Shown here one piece after another: positions 35,401 to 46,341 of a DNA stretch of 64,000 nucleotides. The translations under genes were made by a program, and so were the position numbers. The stretch is from NCBI GenBank assembly GCA_010645155.1, contig JAAGOF010000051.1, positions 449,324 through 513,323 on the forward strand. Reading direction: 5' to 3'. Each line of letters opens with the position of its first letter. Position 1 is the stretch's first letter. A model generated the notes under the pieces. The model did not search any database. It was given only the letters and a program-made list of their open reading frames with translations, and had not been told where the DNA came from. The DNA comes from Tigriopus japonicus. Taxonomy: Eukaryota > Arthropoda > Copepoda > Harpacticoida > Harpacticidae.

Positions 35401-36782
35401 GCGACATCGGAAAGGATCGATCGTTCCAACGCTCCCTTATGAACTTGGCGGTAGAAGTAGATTTAGAAGAAAAGCCAGCATCCATGCAGATAACGCGCTA
35501 TCATAAGTCAATGAATAAAATACAAAATAAACCTTTCCAATATTTTTTTCGAAGGTCTTCTAACGAAAGACCCTGATGTTTTTATTCAAAATCTAAACCT
35601 TTTGGCAGAATCATGAGGCCTGTGTAGCTTATATCGGATGGTAACTTAATGAGAAGAATGGCCGGAAAATATGTATTCAAACATAAAATATTTATATGAA
35701 GATATTTGGCCGTTCTGAGCGGTATTTTTAATTTTTGGCCTTTTCCTTCAAAACTGAAGGAAAATTCCCGTTTTTCGTTGAATTATTTCAAGAATGTTCA
35801 CGAGGTTACAGGTAATCGTATTCTTTGTAACGGTTAAAAAAAATCTGCAACCACAAAAAAGATTCCTGCGAATTCCTTGAAATATGACAGAGAAACATGA
35901 TTTTTCCTAATAAAACTATTGTAAGAATCTTCCAATTTTTGTAACTATATTCAAACAGAAATTGAAAAAAATATGTTTGGGAAAAGACATGTAATACCGT
36001 CATCGCCCATTTTTCATAAATTTTTTTTTGCTGTGATTTTTTTCGTAAAATATCAATTTGCTTCCCCTAAATACTCTTATTTGGATGTACTTAAAATAGT
36101 TTCATATTCTTTTTTTTTGAAGTATTTGGCCTTTAGAATGAATTATTTTTCACTGCTCTACTAACGACCAATGAATTCGTAGTGGAAAAATTTTCAAAAT
36201 ATATTTTTCGTCACAAGCTTGGGAACAGAAATGGGAAACTGGGCAAAACGGACAATCAAGTCTAGAAAGGCAAACAAAAGCTGAAATGGGCAAAAATATA
36301 AGATCGTTTCTAAAAGGTCAAAAGGTTTTGGTCTCGAGTTGAATCTCAAAATTTTTCAATTCATTAGTTTTCATCCCTCGCCAAAATTACTGACGCGTAC
36401 CTCAAAGTTATTAATAGATAATGGATTCGATCCAACAAGAGTCAAAAAATAGCTCATAAAAAAGCATACCGCATTTCTTCAATCTTATCCTCGATCATCC
36501 GCAAGTTTCACTCGAACGGACTATGGAAGAACAGGGTGTCGGTCGTTGGTGACAAGTGGTCACCTTGGTTCTTTACATGTTTCTCAAATCGTCGACGTCA
36601 TTGGGATCAACGTCAAATTTGGTTTCGAATCGATCGTGCTTAATATTCTCATGCCTCGTCTATGAACCTCTGACTCCCTTGGACCCCTTGAACTCGGCGC
36701 TCGTTGTCAGGTGTCAGGCCATGATCAGCTCGTGCATTTCGTGGCCCACCCCTTATTCTTCTTCTGCGTCTTCTTCGCCATC
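35401..36782. other. Intergenic, AT-rich
   Basis: No supported gene. It includes the MRPL13 3' end and, near the right end, the UNC50 5' untranslated region (about 36,480-36,782, noticeably more GC-rich). Confidence 0.6.
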
Positions 36783-37649
36783 ATGCATTACGACCGCGTT
36801 CCACTGAGTCCCTCCCAATCCCGCCCCTCAACGTCCTTCAATTCCCCCTCGGGAAGTGCTCCCGGTTTGGCTCCGCCCACGCGATTTTCCGGCGGCGATT
36901 CGACCGGCGGTCTGCCCAGTCCGGCCACGGCCAAATCGTGCATGTCTGCCGCGGCCAAACGCTACAAATATCTGCGGCGATTGCTGCACTTTCGTCAGAT
37001 GGACTTTGAGTTTGCCTTCTGGCAAATGGTTTATCTGATGAGTGCGCCGCAACACGTGTACCGCAATTTCCAGTACCGCAAACAGACCAAATTGCAATTT
37101 GCCCGGGATGATCCGGCGTTTTTGGTGTTGTTGGCGGGTTGGTTAGTGGTGTCATCGGCCGGATTCGCTTTGGTGTTGAACATCGGCTTGGGCGAGTTCA
37201 TCAAGTTCTTGTTGTACGTCATCTTTGTGGACTGTATTGGGGTGGGTTTGGTGGTGGCCACGGTGTTGTGGCTCCTGTGCAACAAGTACTTGCTCAAGCC
37301 CGCCTACCGCGAATTGGACGTGGAGTGGGGCTTTGCCTTTGACGTGCATTTGAACGCCTTCTTCCCGTTGTTGGTGATCTTGCACTTTATTCAGCTCTTC
37401 TTTTACCATCTGATCATCGGACGGGATTGGTTCGTGGCCACGTGGTTCGGCAACACGTTGTGGCTGATCGCTTTAGGCTATTATGTGTATATCACGTTTC
37501 TGGGCTACAACTCGTTGAATATACTGCAACGCACTCAGGTGTTTCTGTACCCGATGGTGCCCTTGGGCTTGTTCTACGTGATGACGCTACTCACCAATTG
37601 GAACTTGAGCCAGAGTTTGATGTTTTTCTACCATTACCGAGTGCTTTGA
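36783..37649 (+). CDS. UNC50: UNC50 family Golgi membrane protein
   Basis: A single exon of 288 residues. UNC50 is a conserved multi-pass protein of the inner nuclear membrane and Golgi that is needed for nicotinic receptor traffic in nematodes. The family core is unmistakable: AKRYKYLRRLLHFRQMDFEF, the YRNFQYRKQTK and RDDPAFLVLL motifs, a DCIGVGL helix, VEWGFAFDVHLNAF and ILHFIQLFF. Five to six membrane helices are visible between residues 115 and 280. The N-terminal ~55 residues are Ser/Pro/Gly-rich and longer than in vertebrates. The frame extends upstream to a GTG, but ATG 36,783 is the first ATG. AATAAA is at 37,766-37,771. It is convergent with MRPS10, 285 bases apart. Confidence 0.95.
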   Translation: MHYDRVPLSPSQSRPSTSFNSPSGSAPGLAPPTRFSGGDSTGGLPSPATAKSCMSAAAKRYKYLRRLLHFRQMDFEFAFWQMVYLMSAPQHVYRNFQYRKQTKLQFARDDPAFLVLLAGWLVVSSAGFALVLNIGLGEFIKFLLYVIFVDCIGVGLVVATVLWLLCNKYLLKPAYRELDVEWGFAFDVHLNAFFPLLVILHFIQLFFYHLIIGRDWFVATWFGNTLWLIALGYYVYITFLGYNSLNILQRTQVFLYPMVPLGLFYVMTLLTNWNLSQSLMFFYHYRVL

Positions 37650-37934
37650 ATCAAATGAGAAAAACGGGAGCTTTTGCATCCCACATAATTATGATAATGA
37701 TATCGCCCTGGTCAGAGCTTACGGACACTTAATTGAAGCTGATATGTGACTACAGTGATCGAAACAATAAATTATGAATACTTTAGTTAACGACTGTATG
37801 CAGATTATGTATTTTTAACTCTCGCGGTTCATCGATCCTTCCGTCATCGACACAAACAAACCATTCACCAACAACCACTCCAGGTCCGGTGGTCAGAGTT
37901 TAAACATAGTCGCCAAACTCCAAGAGTATCTCTT

Positions 37935-38519
37935 TCAACTCGATTCTGGTCTTTGGGCTTCCAATTCGCGTTTACGATGATCTAAAATCGCCCGGGGCAA
38001 AGGTCGAATCTCATGGTTTCGAACCACCATGGACACGCCTTCGGGTAGATTCCTTTGCACGTATTCTAAGTAAGTATCACGCGTACTCTGCGTCAATTGA
38101 GACAATTGAATGAGCCAGTAGTACGTGCGCATCTCGTACTGAACCCGATGTTTGGAATGGGCAAACACGGGTTTGAGCAACGTCTTGCGTACTTTGTGCG
38201 GGTCCTCCTCCCCTTCAGATACGATCACGCCCACATCGAGGATCCTGGCCACCTCTTCTAAGAACCAAGCGTAACTTTTGAGCACGGCCGGTTGATGAGC
38301 CCGCAATTCCAAGTCGATTTGAATGAAAAGCCGTTCAGGCACGGGATTCACTTTTTGGGCCGAGGACTCTGAGGATGGCGAGGAAGGACTTAATTGACTG
38401 GATAAGCGGAGAAGTGGCGTACAGGAGGAGAAGGATTGAGGCGGGATCCATTTGAAATTATTGATTAAAGGGATGGCTGATCGAGAGGTCAAGACGCGAC
38501 GACAAGTTGAGCTCCACAT
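37935..38519 (-). CDS. MRPS10: Mitochondrial small-subunit ribosomal protein uS10m
   Basis: A single exon of 194 residues starting at ATG 38,519. The Arg/Ser-rich, acid-poor first ~60 residues fit a mitochondrial targeting sequence. The S10 domain follows (about 70-185), with QPAVLKSYAWFLEE, HSKHRVQYEMRTYYWLIQL, STRDTYLEYVQRNLPEGVSM, close to the human MRPS10 motifs KHRVQYEMRT and YLEYIQRNLPEGVAM. It is a structural component of the mitochondrial 28S-type subunit. The frame runs five codons further upstream only to a TTG. Confidence 0.95.
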   Translation of the reverse strand: MWSSTCRRVLTSRSAIPLINNFKWIPPQSFSSCTPLLRLSSQLSPSSPSSESSAQKVNPVPERLFIQIDLELRAHQPAVLKSYAWFLEEVARILDVGVIVSEGEEDPHKVRKTLLKPVFAHSKHRVQYEMRTYYWLIQLSQLTQSTRDTYLEYVQRNLPEGVSMVVRNHEIRPLPRAILDHRKRELEAQRPESS

Positions 38520-39912
38520 AATGGTGGATAACAAAATTGAAAATGTCGAGAACCGATGGAAATGTACAAAGGTGAGGAACAGGAGGAATTTGCGAATGTG
38601 GAAAAACCGCAGAGCCTACAAGGACTAGATGTCGCTTTGGCTCATGCCGTCGGTGAGAGAAAAGTGAGAGAACTCAACTGTTTGCACTAACTTCAAAGCT
38701 CTCCGAGCGAACTCGTGCGTAGGAATGGCAACTTCTTATTGCATGGAGAACAAAGGGTACGCTAGTTTCGTTCAGGACCTGGTCCCACTGGCAAATATAT
38801 GTAAAGTAAATTTAAATTTCCAATCATTTTAGGGTATAGTGTTATGTTCCAGCTGATGAGGCAGAGTTGTCCTCCTCTTTAAGGCACGAACAGAGGTCTA
38901 GCGGTTACATGGTCTGTGGGAAAAACAAATAATCATGGAACCAAAAGAATCAGCGTGCCCGAAGGAAAGTTTTTAAATCTGAAGTGCAAAAGACAATCCA
39001 AATGGAAAGAAAATTTTACGAAAGATCAAAACCAAAATGACCAAATGATCATTTTGGTTTTGATCTCTGGTAAAATTTTCTCTACAAATGTGATATTAAT
39101 TAAGAATGGTTGCCGGAGCCCTACCGCAACTAATGAATGAGGAATAGTTTAAAAAGGGCAAGAAAAAGTGGCGTGAAAGCTCAAAACGGCTAAAGAAATT
39201 TGAATCGTTTTCCTACAAAAAAAATACGTATTTTGAAAGCTAATTTTCCTTTTGAAACACTTTACACTTTACACTTTTTGAGTAAGATTATTTTTGGCTT
39301 GTACATTTAAGCCCAATTTCATTTGTTCAAGTTTTTTAACTGGACTTTTTGTTTTCTTCAACTGAAAAAAATGGCGAAGTTTCTTTAGATCGGATCTAAA
39401 GAAAGGAAAAAAGGCATATTTTTTCTTTCTTTCAAAGTTAAATAATAAAAATGTTGGAAAATTAAAACTCCACTCAAGTTTTTCGAGCAGAAGAGCCCAA
39501 ACGGCCACATGATTTTTTTTCAACTATCATGAGAGCTAAGCATTCTTGAAATTTTTGAATGTAAAAAAAAAACTAACTTCAATGCAATTTTTCGAGTTTG
39601 ATTGTTGTAACATCACACGATTTTTGCTTTCATCTTTTGAACCCGGTCAAGATAAAAGATTTCTGGCAATTCGAATTCTAGTCAACCTGATTTCGGACCC
39701 TTGGACGTTTTCAGCTGTCAACTCAACAAACGCCAAGATCGTCGAAAAGAAGAAGATCCCCCTGTCAGCCAACCAACGACAACTTTTCTCGTGCCATTAA
39801 TCCACCCTTCCATCCATCCATCCATCCATCGGGCCTTCCAACGCCACTCTCGCCCTCAAGCCCTTCTTTCGCTTCTCCTCCCTAGCGACACGCCTCATCC
39901 TCTCCCTTCGCC
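38520..39912. other. Intergenic between MRPS10 and TFIIA
   Basis: No coding sequence is supported. A perfect-looking hairpin is at 39,008-39,082 (listed separately), and a CCAT microsatellite is at about 39,808-39,830. Bases 39,720-39,912 are more GC-rich and probably the TFIIA 5' untranslated region. Confidence 0.6.
39008..39082. repeat. ~33-bp-arm hairpin
   Basis: AGAAAATTTTACGAAAGATC plus AAAACCAAAATGA (39,008-39,040) pairs with TCATTTTGGTTTTGATCTCT plus GGTAAAATTTTCT (39,049-39,082) with few mismatches around an 8-base loop. The size fits a small foldback element or a miRNA-precursor-like hairpin if transcribed. Confidence 0.6.
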
Positions 39913-40734
39913 ATGAGTGGGCGGGGTAGTTTCAGTCTGTCTCAGGTGCCGGAGGCGGAATTTCTCGAATATCAACGCGGCACCGATCCCGAGAGTGACC
40001 GCCAAATCAGCACCCGCATCGTGACCGATGTCTTGGCCGGCGTTCAACGCAGTTTCGCCAATGAAGGCGTCTCCGACGAGATCATGGACAAACTCAAGGA
40101 CCTTTGGTTGTCCAAAATCAGACAACTCGAAGCCGATCACCCCGATCTGAGTCTCTCGGCGGAATTGGATGCCGCAGCCGCACAGGAGGAACCGGAAGAC
40201 GAACCCGGAACCATCGTCATAGCCCAAGCCTCCAGGTTATCGCCGGAAGATGACGCCTCGGCGGCTGGACCATCCACTTCGGCCGCTCAACAATTACGAT
40301 TGTCGGCCGCTTTGGCCCGACCTTCATCCGGAAAAACCGCCTTGAAGAAACGCGTCAAGAGACGAAAGGTCATGGCGCAATTTGATGGACCCAATGACTC
40401 CTCGGATGATGAAGATGATATTGACAAGGAAGACGAAGACGACGATGATGACGACGATGACGGTGATGACGATGACGACGACGATGACGATGTTTTGAAC
40501 GAAGACGACGACAACGACGACGGTGGACCCGAAGAAGAGCCCTTGGGTAGTGGCGATGACATCTCGGACGAGGATCCCGAAGACCTCTTTGACACGGAAA
40601 ACGTGGTGGTTTGTCAGTATGATAAGATCACACGCGCCCGAAACAAATGGAAATTCCATCTCAAGGACGGGATCATGAATCTGAACGGCAAAGACTACGT
40701 TTTTCAACGAGCTACGGGTGATGCCGAATGGTAG
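39913..40734 (+). CDS. GTF2A1: Transcription initiation factor IIA subunit 1 (alpha/beta precursor)
   Basis: A single exon of 273 residues. TFIIA stabilises TBP on promoter DNA. The N-terminal four-helix-bundle segment is present (about 28-65, RIVTDVLAGVQRSFANEGVS...LKDLW). The C-terminal beta-barrel segment is nearly identical to human (LFDTENVVVCQYDKI...NKWKFHLKDGIMNLNGKDY...GDAEW). An Asp-rich tract of GAC/GAT repeats (about 165-205) lies between them. A taspase-1 type site QFDG is at 156-159, where human has QVDG, so cleavage into alpha and beta is plausible. The linker is short: 273 residues against about 370 in human or fly, lacking the Gln-rich part. The DIABLO-like gene starts only 133 bases downstream on the same strand. 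Confidence 0.95.
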   Translation: MSGRGSFSLSQVPEAEFLEYQRGTDPESDRQISTRIVTDVLAGVQRSFANEGVSDEIMDKLKDLWLSKIRQLEADHPDLSLSAELDAAAAQEEPEDEPGTIVIAQASRLSPEDDASAAGPSTSAAQQLRLSAALARPSSGKTALKKRVKRRKVMAQFDGPNDSSDDEDDIDKEDEDDDDDDDDGDDDDDDDDDVLNEDDDNDDGGPEEEPLGSGDDISDEDPEDLFDTENVVVCQYDKITRARNKWKFHLKDGIMNLNGKDYVFQRATGDAEW

Positions 40735-40813
40735 AAGTGGTTCGTTGCCCTTTGCCGTCATATCCCTCTTTTTCAACGCGTCATTATCTTCGATCCCATA
40801 ACTTGAATCCTAG

Positions 40814-41644
<831 letters not shown>

Positions 41645-41864
41645 TAATAAATGGACGAAATTTCCTCAGAGCCATGTTTTGAAGTCCTCTTGAGGAAAAA
41701 GCAAGGTATGAACTAGATAGCTATAGGTGCGGATTGTGCCTTTATTTCGTGCGGAGTGAGGGTTTGCTTGGTAAAAAAAGATCACAGTGAAAGTACAAAC
41801 ACATCAAACGTTACTTCAACGTTAAAAAATCGTCACAAAAATGGTCAGCCGCAAAGGATCGGAT

Positions 41865-44677
41865 TTAATCTTGGAGACCTTTGTAGTACGCAGCTAAAAC
41901 TTCCCAGGCTGCAGGAGCCATGAAACCATCTGGAGGTTGCTCTCCAGTTCGAGCCAATCGGCGCATTTCGGTGCCGGAGATTTTGAGGAAATCCCCTTGT
42001 CGTTTCTCGTCAAAGAAACTCATGGCTTTGGCCTTGACATCGTAAGCTGCCACGCGAAATTTGATGATTTCCAGGCTTTCCAGACCCGGTGCCATAGCTA
42101 GTACTTTTCCTCCATGAGTGGGATCATAGAGATCTTGACCGGATCCGTTGGGATTTGGCAAACCCGCGGGATCCCGACCCACAATGTAGAAATGGGCTCC
42201 AGTGGCCATTCGAGCTTTGGCGTGCCATTGAACCTGAAAGGTGAACAGGATAGATCGTATATTCATTACTTCAACCATCTGAAAGGGCTTTTACCTCTGT
42301 GGGTCCGGCATAGTTCATGGGGGACGGGAAAATGGCCAAGACCGTCGAGTTTGGGTCAAGAACCTGGGCTTCCAGAATCGCTTTGTGCTGCTTCATCCTC
42401 ACATCGAGAGGAACATCGTCCTCTTTGGTCCATCCGCCCAAGGGATGTAGTAATAATACTGGGTTCTTAAATCCCCGCTCGTTCAGTTGACGCTTGCAGT
42501 CCTATACATACGTAGTATCATGTGATCTCGGACTAGGAAACATTTTTTTAAATAAGCTTACTTGCATGAGGAGAGCATGTCCATTGTGAATAGGGTTTCG
42601 AAGTTGAAATGCGAACACAGTGTCTGCTCCGAGATTGCGAAAGCGTTCGCGAAGCTCGTTTGGAGTCAATCGATATTCGTCCAATCCATCGTTCCACTTG
42701 ATTCGTTCCAAAACCTCGAGGTCTCCGCCAATCAAGAAGTCCCCGCTGTTCAAAATCATCTAAGAATGGCATGAAATGCATATCGATCAGAGAAGTCAAC
42801 GACATTCATCATTTATGGGGTCAATCATGCTCGTTTATTGATCTTCCTGGACATTAATTTGTTCAACTTTGGATTATTCATTTGTTCCAGTGCAATGTCA
42901 AAGAACAAATTTCGTCTCGAAGCATTAGGTTTCATTTCTAAGATACTATTTCGAAGAGAAAGCATGAGAACAGGGACCAAAGCTCCAATGGCCAACATGA
43001 GGATGGCGAGGAGCATTAGAAGGAATAAAAGTGGACCATATCGCCAAACCACTTCGTTTCGAGAGGCTATCTCGTTCGAGAACTGGGTGAAAATGTCCAA
43101 AATGGGCGGAGGTGTGACGAGATCTTTGCGACCTTTGACATCCAAATCTTTGCCCGGAATAAAATCCGGGTCATCGAACGTTTTCGCATCAAGATCGCGC
43201 TTGCGGATGACATGTGGATGCGAATTTGCGAGAACAATGCTTAAGGCAAAGACTCTGACCAGAAAATTTCTGGAGGTCATGGTTTTTCTCCGACGGCGAT
43301 ATCGAGCGAGGGCATCTCAAAACCGCCGAGTGAACTATTGCTTTTAAAGAACGGTTCATCATCACTTACCTTGATCATGGGATGTTCGGGATGGGTGGTT
43401 CCAAAAGTTCGCGCACATCGTTCCTCCTTTCTGTGGGCAAAGATCTCTGGGCGACGTAAAACAGCCAAGATTTGACCCTCTCGTGTCAATGCTAAGGCCT
43501 GACAGCCTTCCAAACGAGCTCGGTCTTGGTTGTCAATTGGTAAGACGATGGGGATGGATTGGTTCGATTTTTTATCCCCAACGAAGCAATTGAAATGTAA
43601 GCATTGCAAGTACTCGGACTCGCGCATGAATCCGCTCAAAGGTGGAGCCCAACCTTCACCCAAGACCTATTTGATGTATTAAATTTAAATGAAGTATAAA
43701 AGTTTGATATTTTAAAAGAGGATTAGATCACTCACTTGAAGCCATTGAAGGTCGATGGTTCCGAGTTCCAGTTTTGGCAGATCTTGAGCTTCCTCCAGGA
43801 CCTGAGCTCGTAAATGCTCTGGCACAAACAAATCGTCAATGTCTTCTTGAAACGGGACGGGACTGATCTTGCGATTGGATTGGAACCAAGCTTTGGCCTC
43901 ATCCGCGAGATTTTTCGTCAAAATCCCATTTGCCACAAGAACATTTAACACATCTTGAACGCATTCTTGAACGGATCGACCCACCGTTTTGACCACGAGC
44001 TCGGGGTTCTCGGGTACTTCGTAGGCTTGATCGATTCCGGTGAAACCTTTGATCAACCCCGCTCTAGCCTTCTTATAGAGTCCTTTGGTATCTCGGTTCT
44101 CACATTCTTCCAAAGGTGTATCCACAAACACTTCCAAAAATGGGAGATTGGACGTTTCATGAACTTGACGAGGGAAATCTCGATGTTTGCTAAAGGGAGA
44201 AACGAACGAGCAAATGGACACGGTTCCCGAATCCGCGAATAATTTGGACACTTCCGTGACTCGTCGAATGTTCTCATCGCGATCTTCGCTGGAGAAGCCC
44301 AGATCACTACACAATCCACCCCGAATATTATCGCCATCCAACCCATAGCAAAACACACCTGAAAATATAGATCTAAATAAATCCCGCCCATGACTCTCCA
44401 AATCCCATCCTTTCGCCATACCTTTAGCCACGAGAAACTCCTCCAAAGCAAATGCGATGGTAGTCTTGCCCGCACCCGACAAACCCGTGAACCATATGGT
44501 ACAACCTCGGAACTGACCACGGTCTCCCAAGATTCGTCCACGATGTTCACGGGACACTTTGTGTTCTTGCTCGAACACATTGGTAGCTTTGGGTGCGACC
44601 CCTTCGGGCAACAGTTGGGTTTTTCGCTTCTTTACCAGAGTCTCATCCGTGGACGTGATTTCAGCGCCGTTATCCAT
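41865..44677 (-). CDS. PAPSS: Bifunctional 3'-phosphoadenosine 5'-phosphosulfate synthase
   Basis: Six exons (44677-44422, 44358-43736, 43666-43370, 42759-42562, 42501-42295, 42233-41865) join in frame to 649 residues. The enzyme makes APS from ATP and sulfate (sulfurylase) and phosphorylates it to PAPS (APS kinase), the donor for all sulfotransferases. The N-terminal kinase has the P-loop GLSGAGKTT (about 65-73), LDGDNIR and the [15 protein letters not shown] segment. The C-terminal sulfurylase has [15 protein letters not shown] (HxGH), [17 protein letters not shown] and the FMAPAAW end. All blocks align with human PAPSS1/2. Intron 1 is only 63 bases, a multiple of three with no stop. Intron 3 (42,760-43,369) contains another gene. 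It faces RBM34 head to head across 410 bases and is convergent with DIABLO. A minus-strand AATAAA is at 41,741-41,746. Confidence 0.96.
42825..43280 (-). CDS. Small predicted membrane protein nested in a PAPSS intron
   Basis: A 151-codon ATG frame lies wholly inside PAPSS intron 3 on the same strand. It starts with a signal-peptide-like segment ([20 protein letters not shown]). An acidic/basic luminal stretch of about 60 residues with repeated KDLD/KDL words follows, then one strong hydrophobic helix (about 82-108, [21 protein letters not shown]) and a basic cytoplasmic-type tail ending KINKRA. I do not recognise the family. Frame length, a plausible type I membrane layout and GC-rich codon use support a real gene. 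Alternatives are an alternative PAPSS exon (no suitable splice sites seen) or a retroposed copy. The next in-frame homolog search would decide. Confidence 0.65.
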   Translation of the reverse strand: MTSRNFLVRVFALSIVLANSHPHVIRKRDLDAKTFDDPDFIPGKDLDVKGRKDLVTPPPILDIFTQFSNEIASRNEVVWRYGPLLFLLMLLAILMLAIGALVPVLMLSLRNSILEMKPNASRRNLFFDIALEQMNNPKLNKLMSRKINKRA

Positions 44678-45087
44678 GGTAAATGAGGAAAGGCAATGGA
44701 TGGGATGGGTCCTTTTCTAACTAGTTTGGTTAGGTTCCTCGCCAGTCCACGTTATTAATGAGAACGAGGAGGCCAGCTGCAACAGGCCATATTAATCAAG
44801 ACTTCTGAAGTGTAAGCGGGGAAGATATCTAGTATCAGTTACACTCTAGGTCCACATCACCAAAAGAACTAAAAAAGAAAGCCGGCAACGTTCTCTTCGA
44901 TAGCCAAAGCCGCATTCGAGAGTGAGCGAGAGAAAGCTTTCCAAAGTTTTATGCAAGGGAACGAGATCTAATTCGAGGTTGCGATGCTTCCGTGTGATAC
45001 TTTGCGAGACTGTCCGCTTGCTTTTGAAAACATCAACAAACGTGTTCAAGACACATGTGGTTACACACTTGATAGGTTATTGTATAA
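44678..45087. promoter_or_regulatory. Shared 5' region of PAPSS and RBM34
   Basis: 410 bases separate two divergent start codons. No TATA box is obvious. The spacing suggests a bidirectional promoter for two housekeeping genes. Confidence 0.4.
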
Positions 45088-46221
45088 ATGATAATGACCA
45101 CCGAATATCAAGTTGGAGCGTTGTCAGGCCTGATATCCGGCAAGACAGGGGCCGATGATGAAAACACGGACCTGTTCACCACGAAAAAGAAGCAAAAAGC
45201 CGTGGTGGCTAAAGCTGTGCCCATAAAGAAACGGAAAGCCAAAGTGGACGCCTCCTCCACCGATGCCTCTCCACCCAACAAGGTCAAACGTAAAGCCGCT
45301 AAATCCGTCTCAAAGATCGAAGAAGATTCCGAAGATGATGGCCAGGACAAAACCGAAGCCATCACCAAATTTCAAGGCCCTAGTTTGAAGTTTCGCGTGC
45401 GCGAAGAGGATGAGAAGAAGCGGGTGGTCGATCCGGAAAAGGATGCTCGGAGTATTTTCGTCGGTAATCTGCCCGCAACGGTTCCCAAGAAAAAATTGGT
45501 CAAGTTATTCTCCCCCTTTGGCCAGGTCGAGTCCGTGCGACTGCGTTGTGCGGCTCGACCGGATCTCAAGACCATGAAACGAGTGGCCGTGATCAAGGGC
45601 ACCTTTCATGAGAATCGCCACACCATCAACGCCTTTGTGGTGTTCAGTCAACCCAGTGAGGCTCAAGCCGCATTGGCCTTGAATGGAACGGAGTTTCGCG
45701 AACTCACCCTCAGAGTGGATTCCGCCGTGCCCACGGAGAGAGACAACAAAAAGTCCGTGTTTGTGGGAAATTTGGTGTTTTCGCTCGAGGAAGAAGATCT
45801 ACGGAAGCATTTCTCCGAGTGCGGAACCATTACTGACGTGAGGATCATTCGCGATTCGGCCACGGGCGTGGGCAAAGGCTTTGGCTATATCACGTTTACC
45901 ACGACCGATGCCGTGGAAGTGGCCTTGAGGAAAAATTTGACGCGATTGGGTCAAAGGCCCGTGAGAGTTGATCGATGCGCCAAGAAAGGCAAGGTGTCCG
46001 TGCCCGTGATATCCAATAATAAGAAGAGAGTTCAAGGGTCCAAGTTCAAGAAGCCCATCATGAAGAAGACCACGCGGAAGAAACTCCAGGAGATGAAGGA
46101 CACGGAGTTCCAAGGCAAGTCCCATGATGCCAAAACAGGGGATAATAAGAATAAAAGCAAGCCCAAGTTGAACAAAAGCGACAAGAAAAAGAAAGTTTTG
46201 GCTCAAAAATTATTGAAATAA
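45088..46221 (+). CDS. RBM34: RNA-binding protein 34 (Nop12 family)
   Basis: A single exon of 377 residues. RBM34/Nop12 proteins are nucleolar and act in pre-60S ribosome assembly. The N-terminal ~115 residues are Lys-rich with acidic patches. RRM1 (about 121-215) has RNP2 SIFVGNLP and a long loop before NAFVVFSQ. RRM2 (about 222-298) has SVFVGNLVF and GKGFGYITF. The C-terminal ~75 residues are a Lys-rich tail suited to nucleolar targeting. The split RRM1 with a long internal loop is typical of this family. The AATAAA overlaps the stop codon (46,217-46,222). The next gene begins only 120 bases downstream on the same strand. Confidence 0.92.
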   Translation: MIMTTEYQVGALSGLISGKTGADDENTDLFTTKKKQKAVVAKAVPIKKRKAKVDASSTDASPPNKVKRKAAKSVSKIEEDSEDDGQDKTEAITKFQGPSLKFRVREEDEKKRVVDPEKDARSIFVGNLPATVPKKKLVKLFSPFGQVESVRLRCAARPDLKTMKRVAVIKGTFHENRHTINAFVVFSQPSEAQAALALNGTEFRELTLRVDSAVPTERDNKKSVFVGNLVFSLEEEDLRKHFSECGTITDVRIIRDSATGVGKGFGYITFTTTDAVEVALRKNLTRLGQRPVRVDRCAKKGKVSVPVISNNKKRVQGSKFKKPIMKKTTRKKLQEMKDTEFQGKSHDAKTGDNKNKSKPKLNKSDKKKKVLAQKLLK

Positions 46222-46341
46222 AATCATCTTTATGTGTATCCATTGTTTATTTTGCTCAATTTCTCTTGGAAACCGGGTGGGGGAGCGGTATTTCCAGACG
46301 GAAATGAAAGTGATGTGATAAGGAGTTTGGGGAGTTTTGAA

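Noticed and set aside
36711..36782. Upstream extension of UNC50
   Set aside because: It begins at GTG; the first ATG is at 36,783 and UNC50 homologs do not need the extra segment.
40287..40776. Antisense Ser/Val-rich frames over TFIIA
   Set aside because: They are direct reverse readings of the GAC/GAT acidic tract.
43277..43369. Read-through of PAPSS exon 3 into the intron
   Set aside because: Homology stops exactly at MIK and a GTAAGT donor follows; the open continuation is intron sequence.
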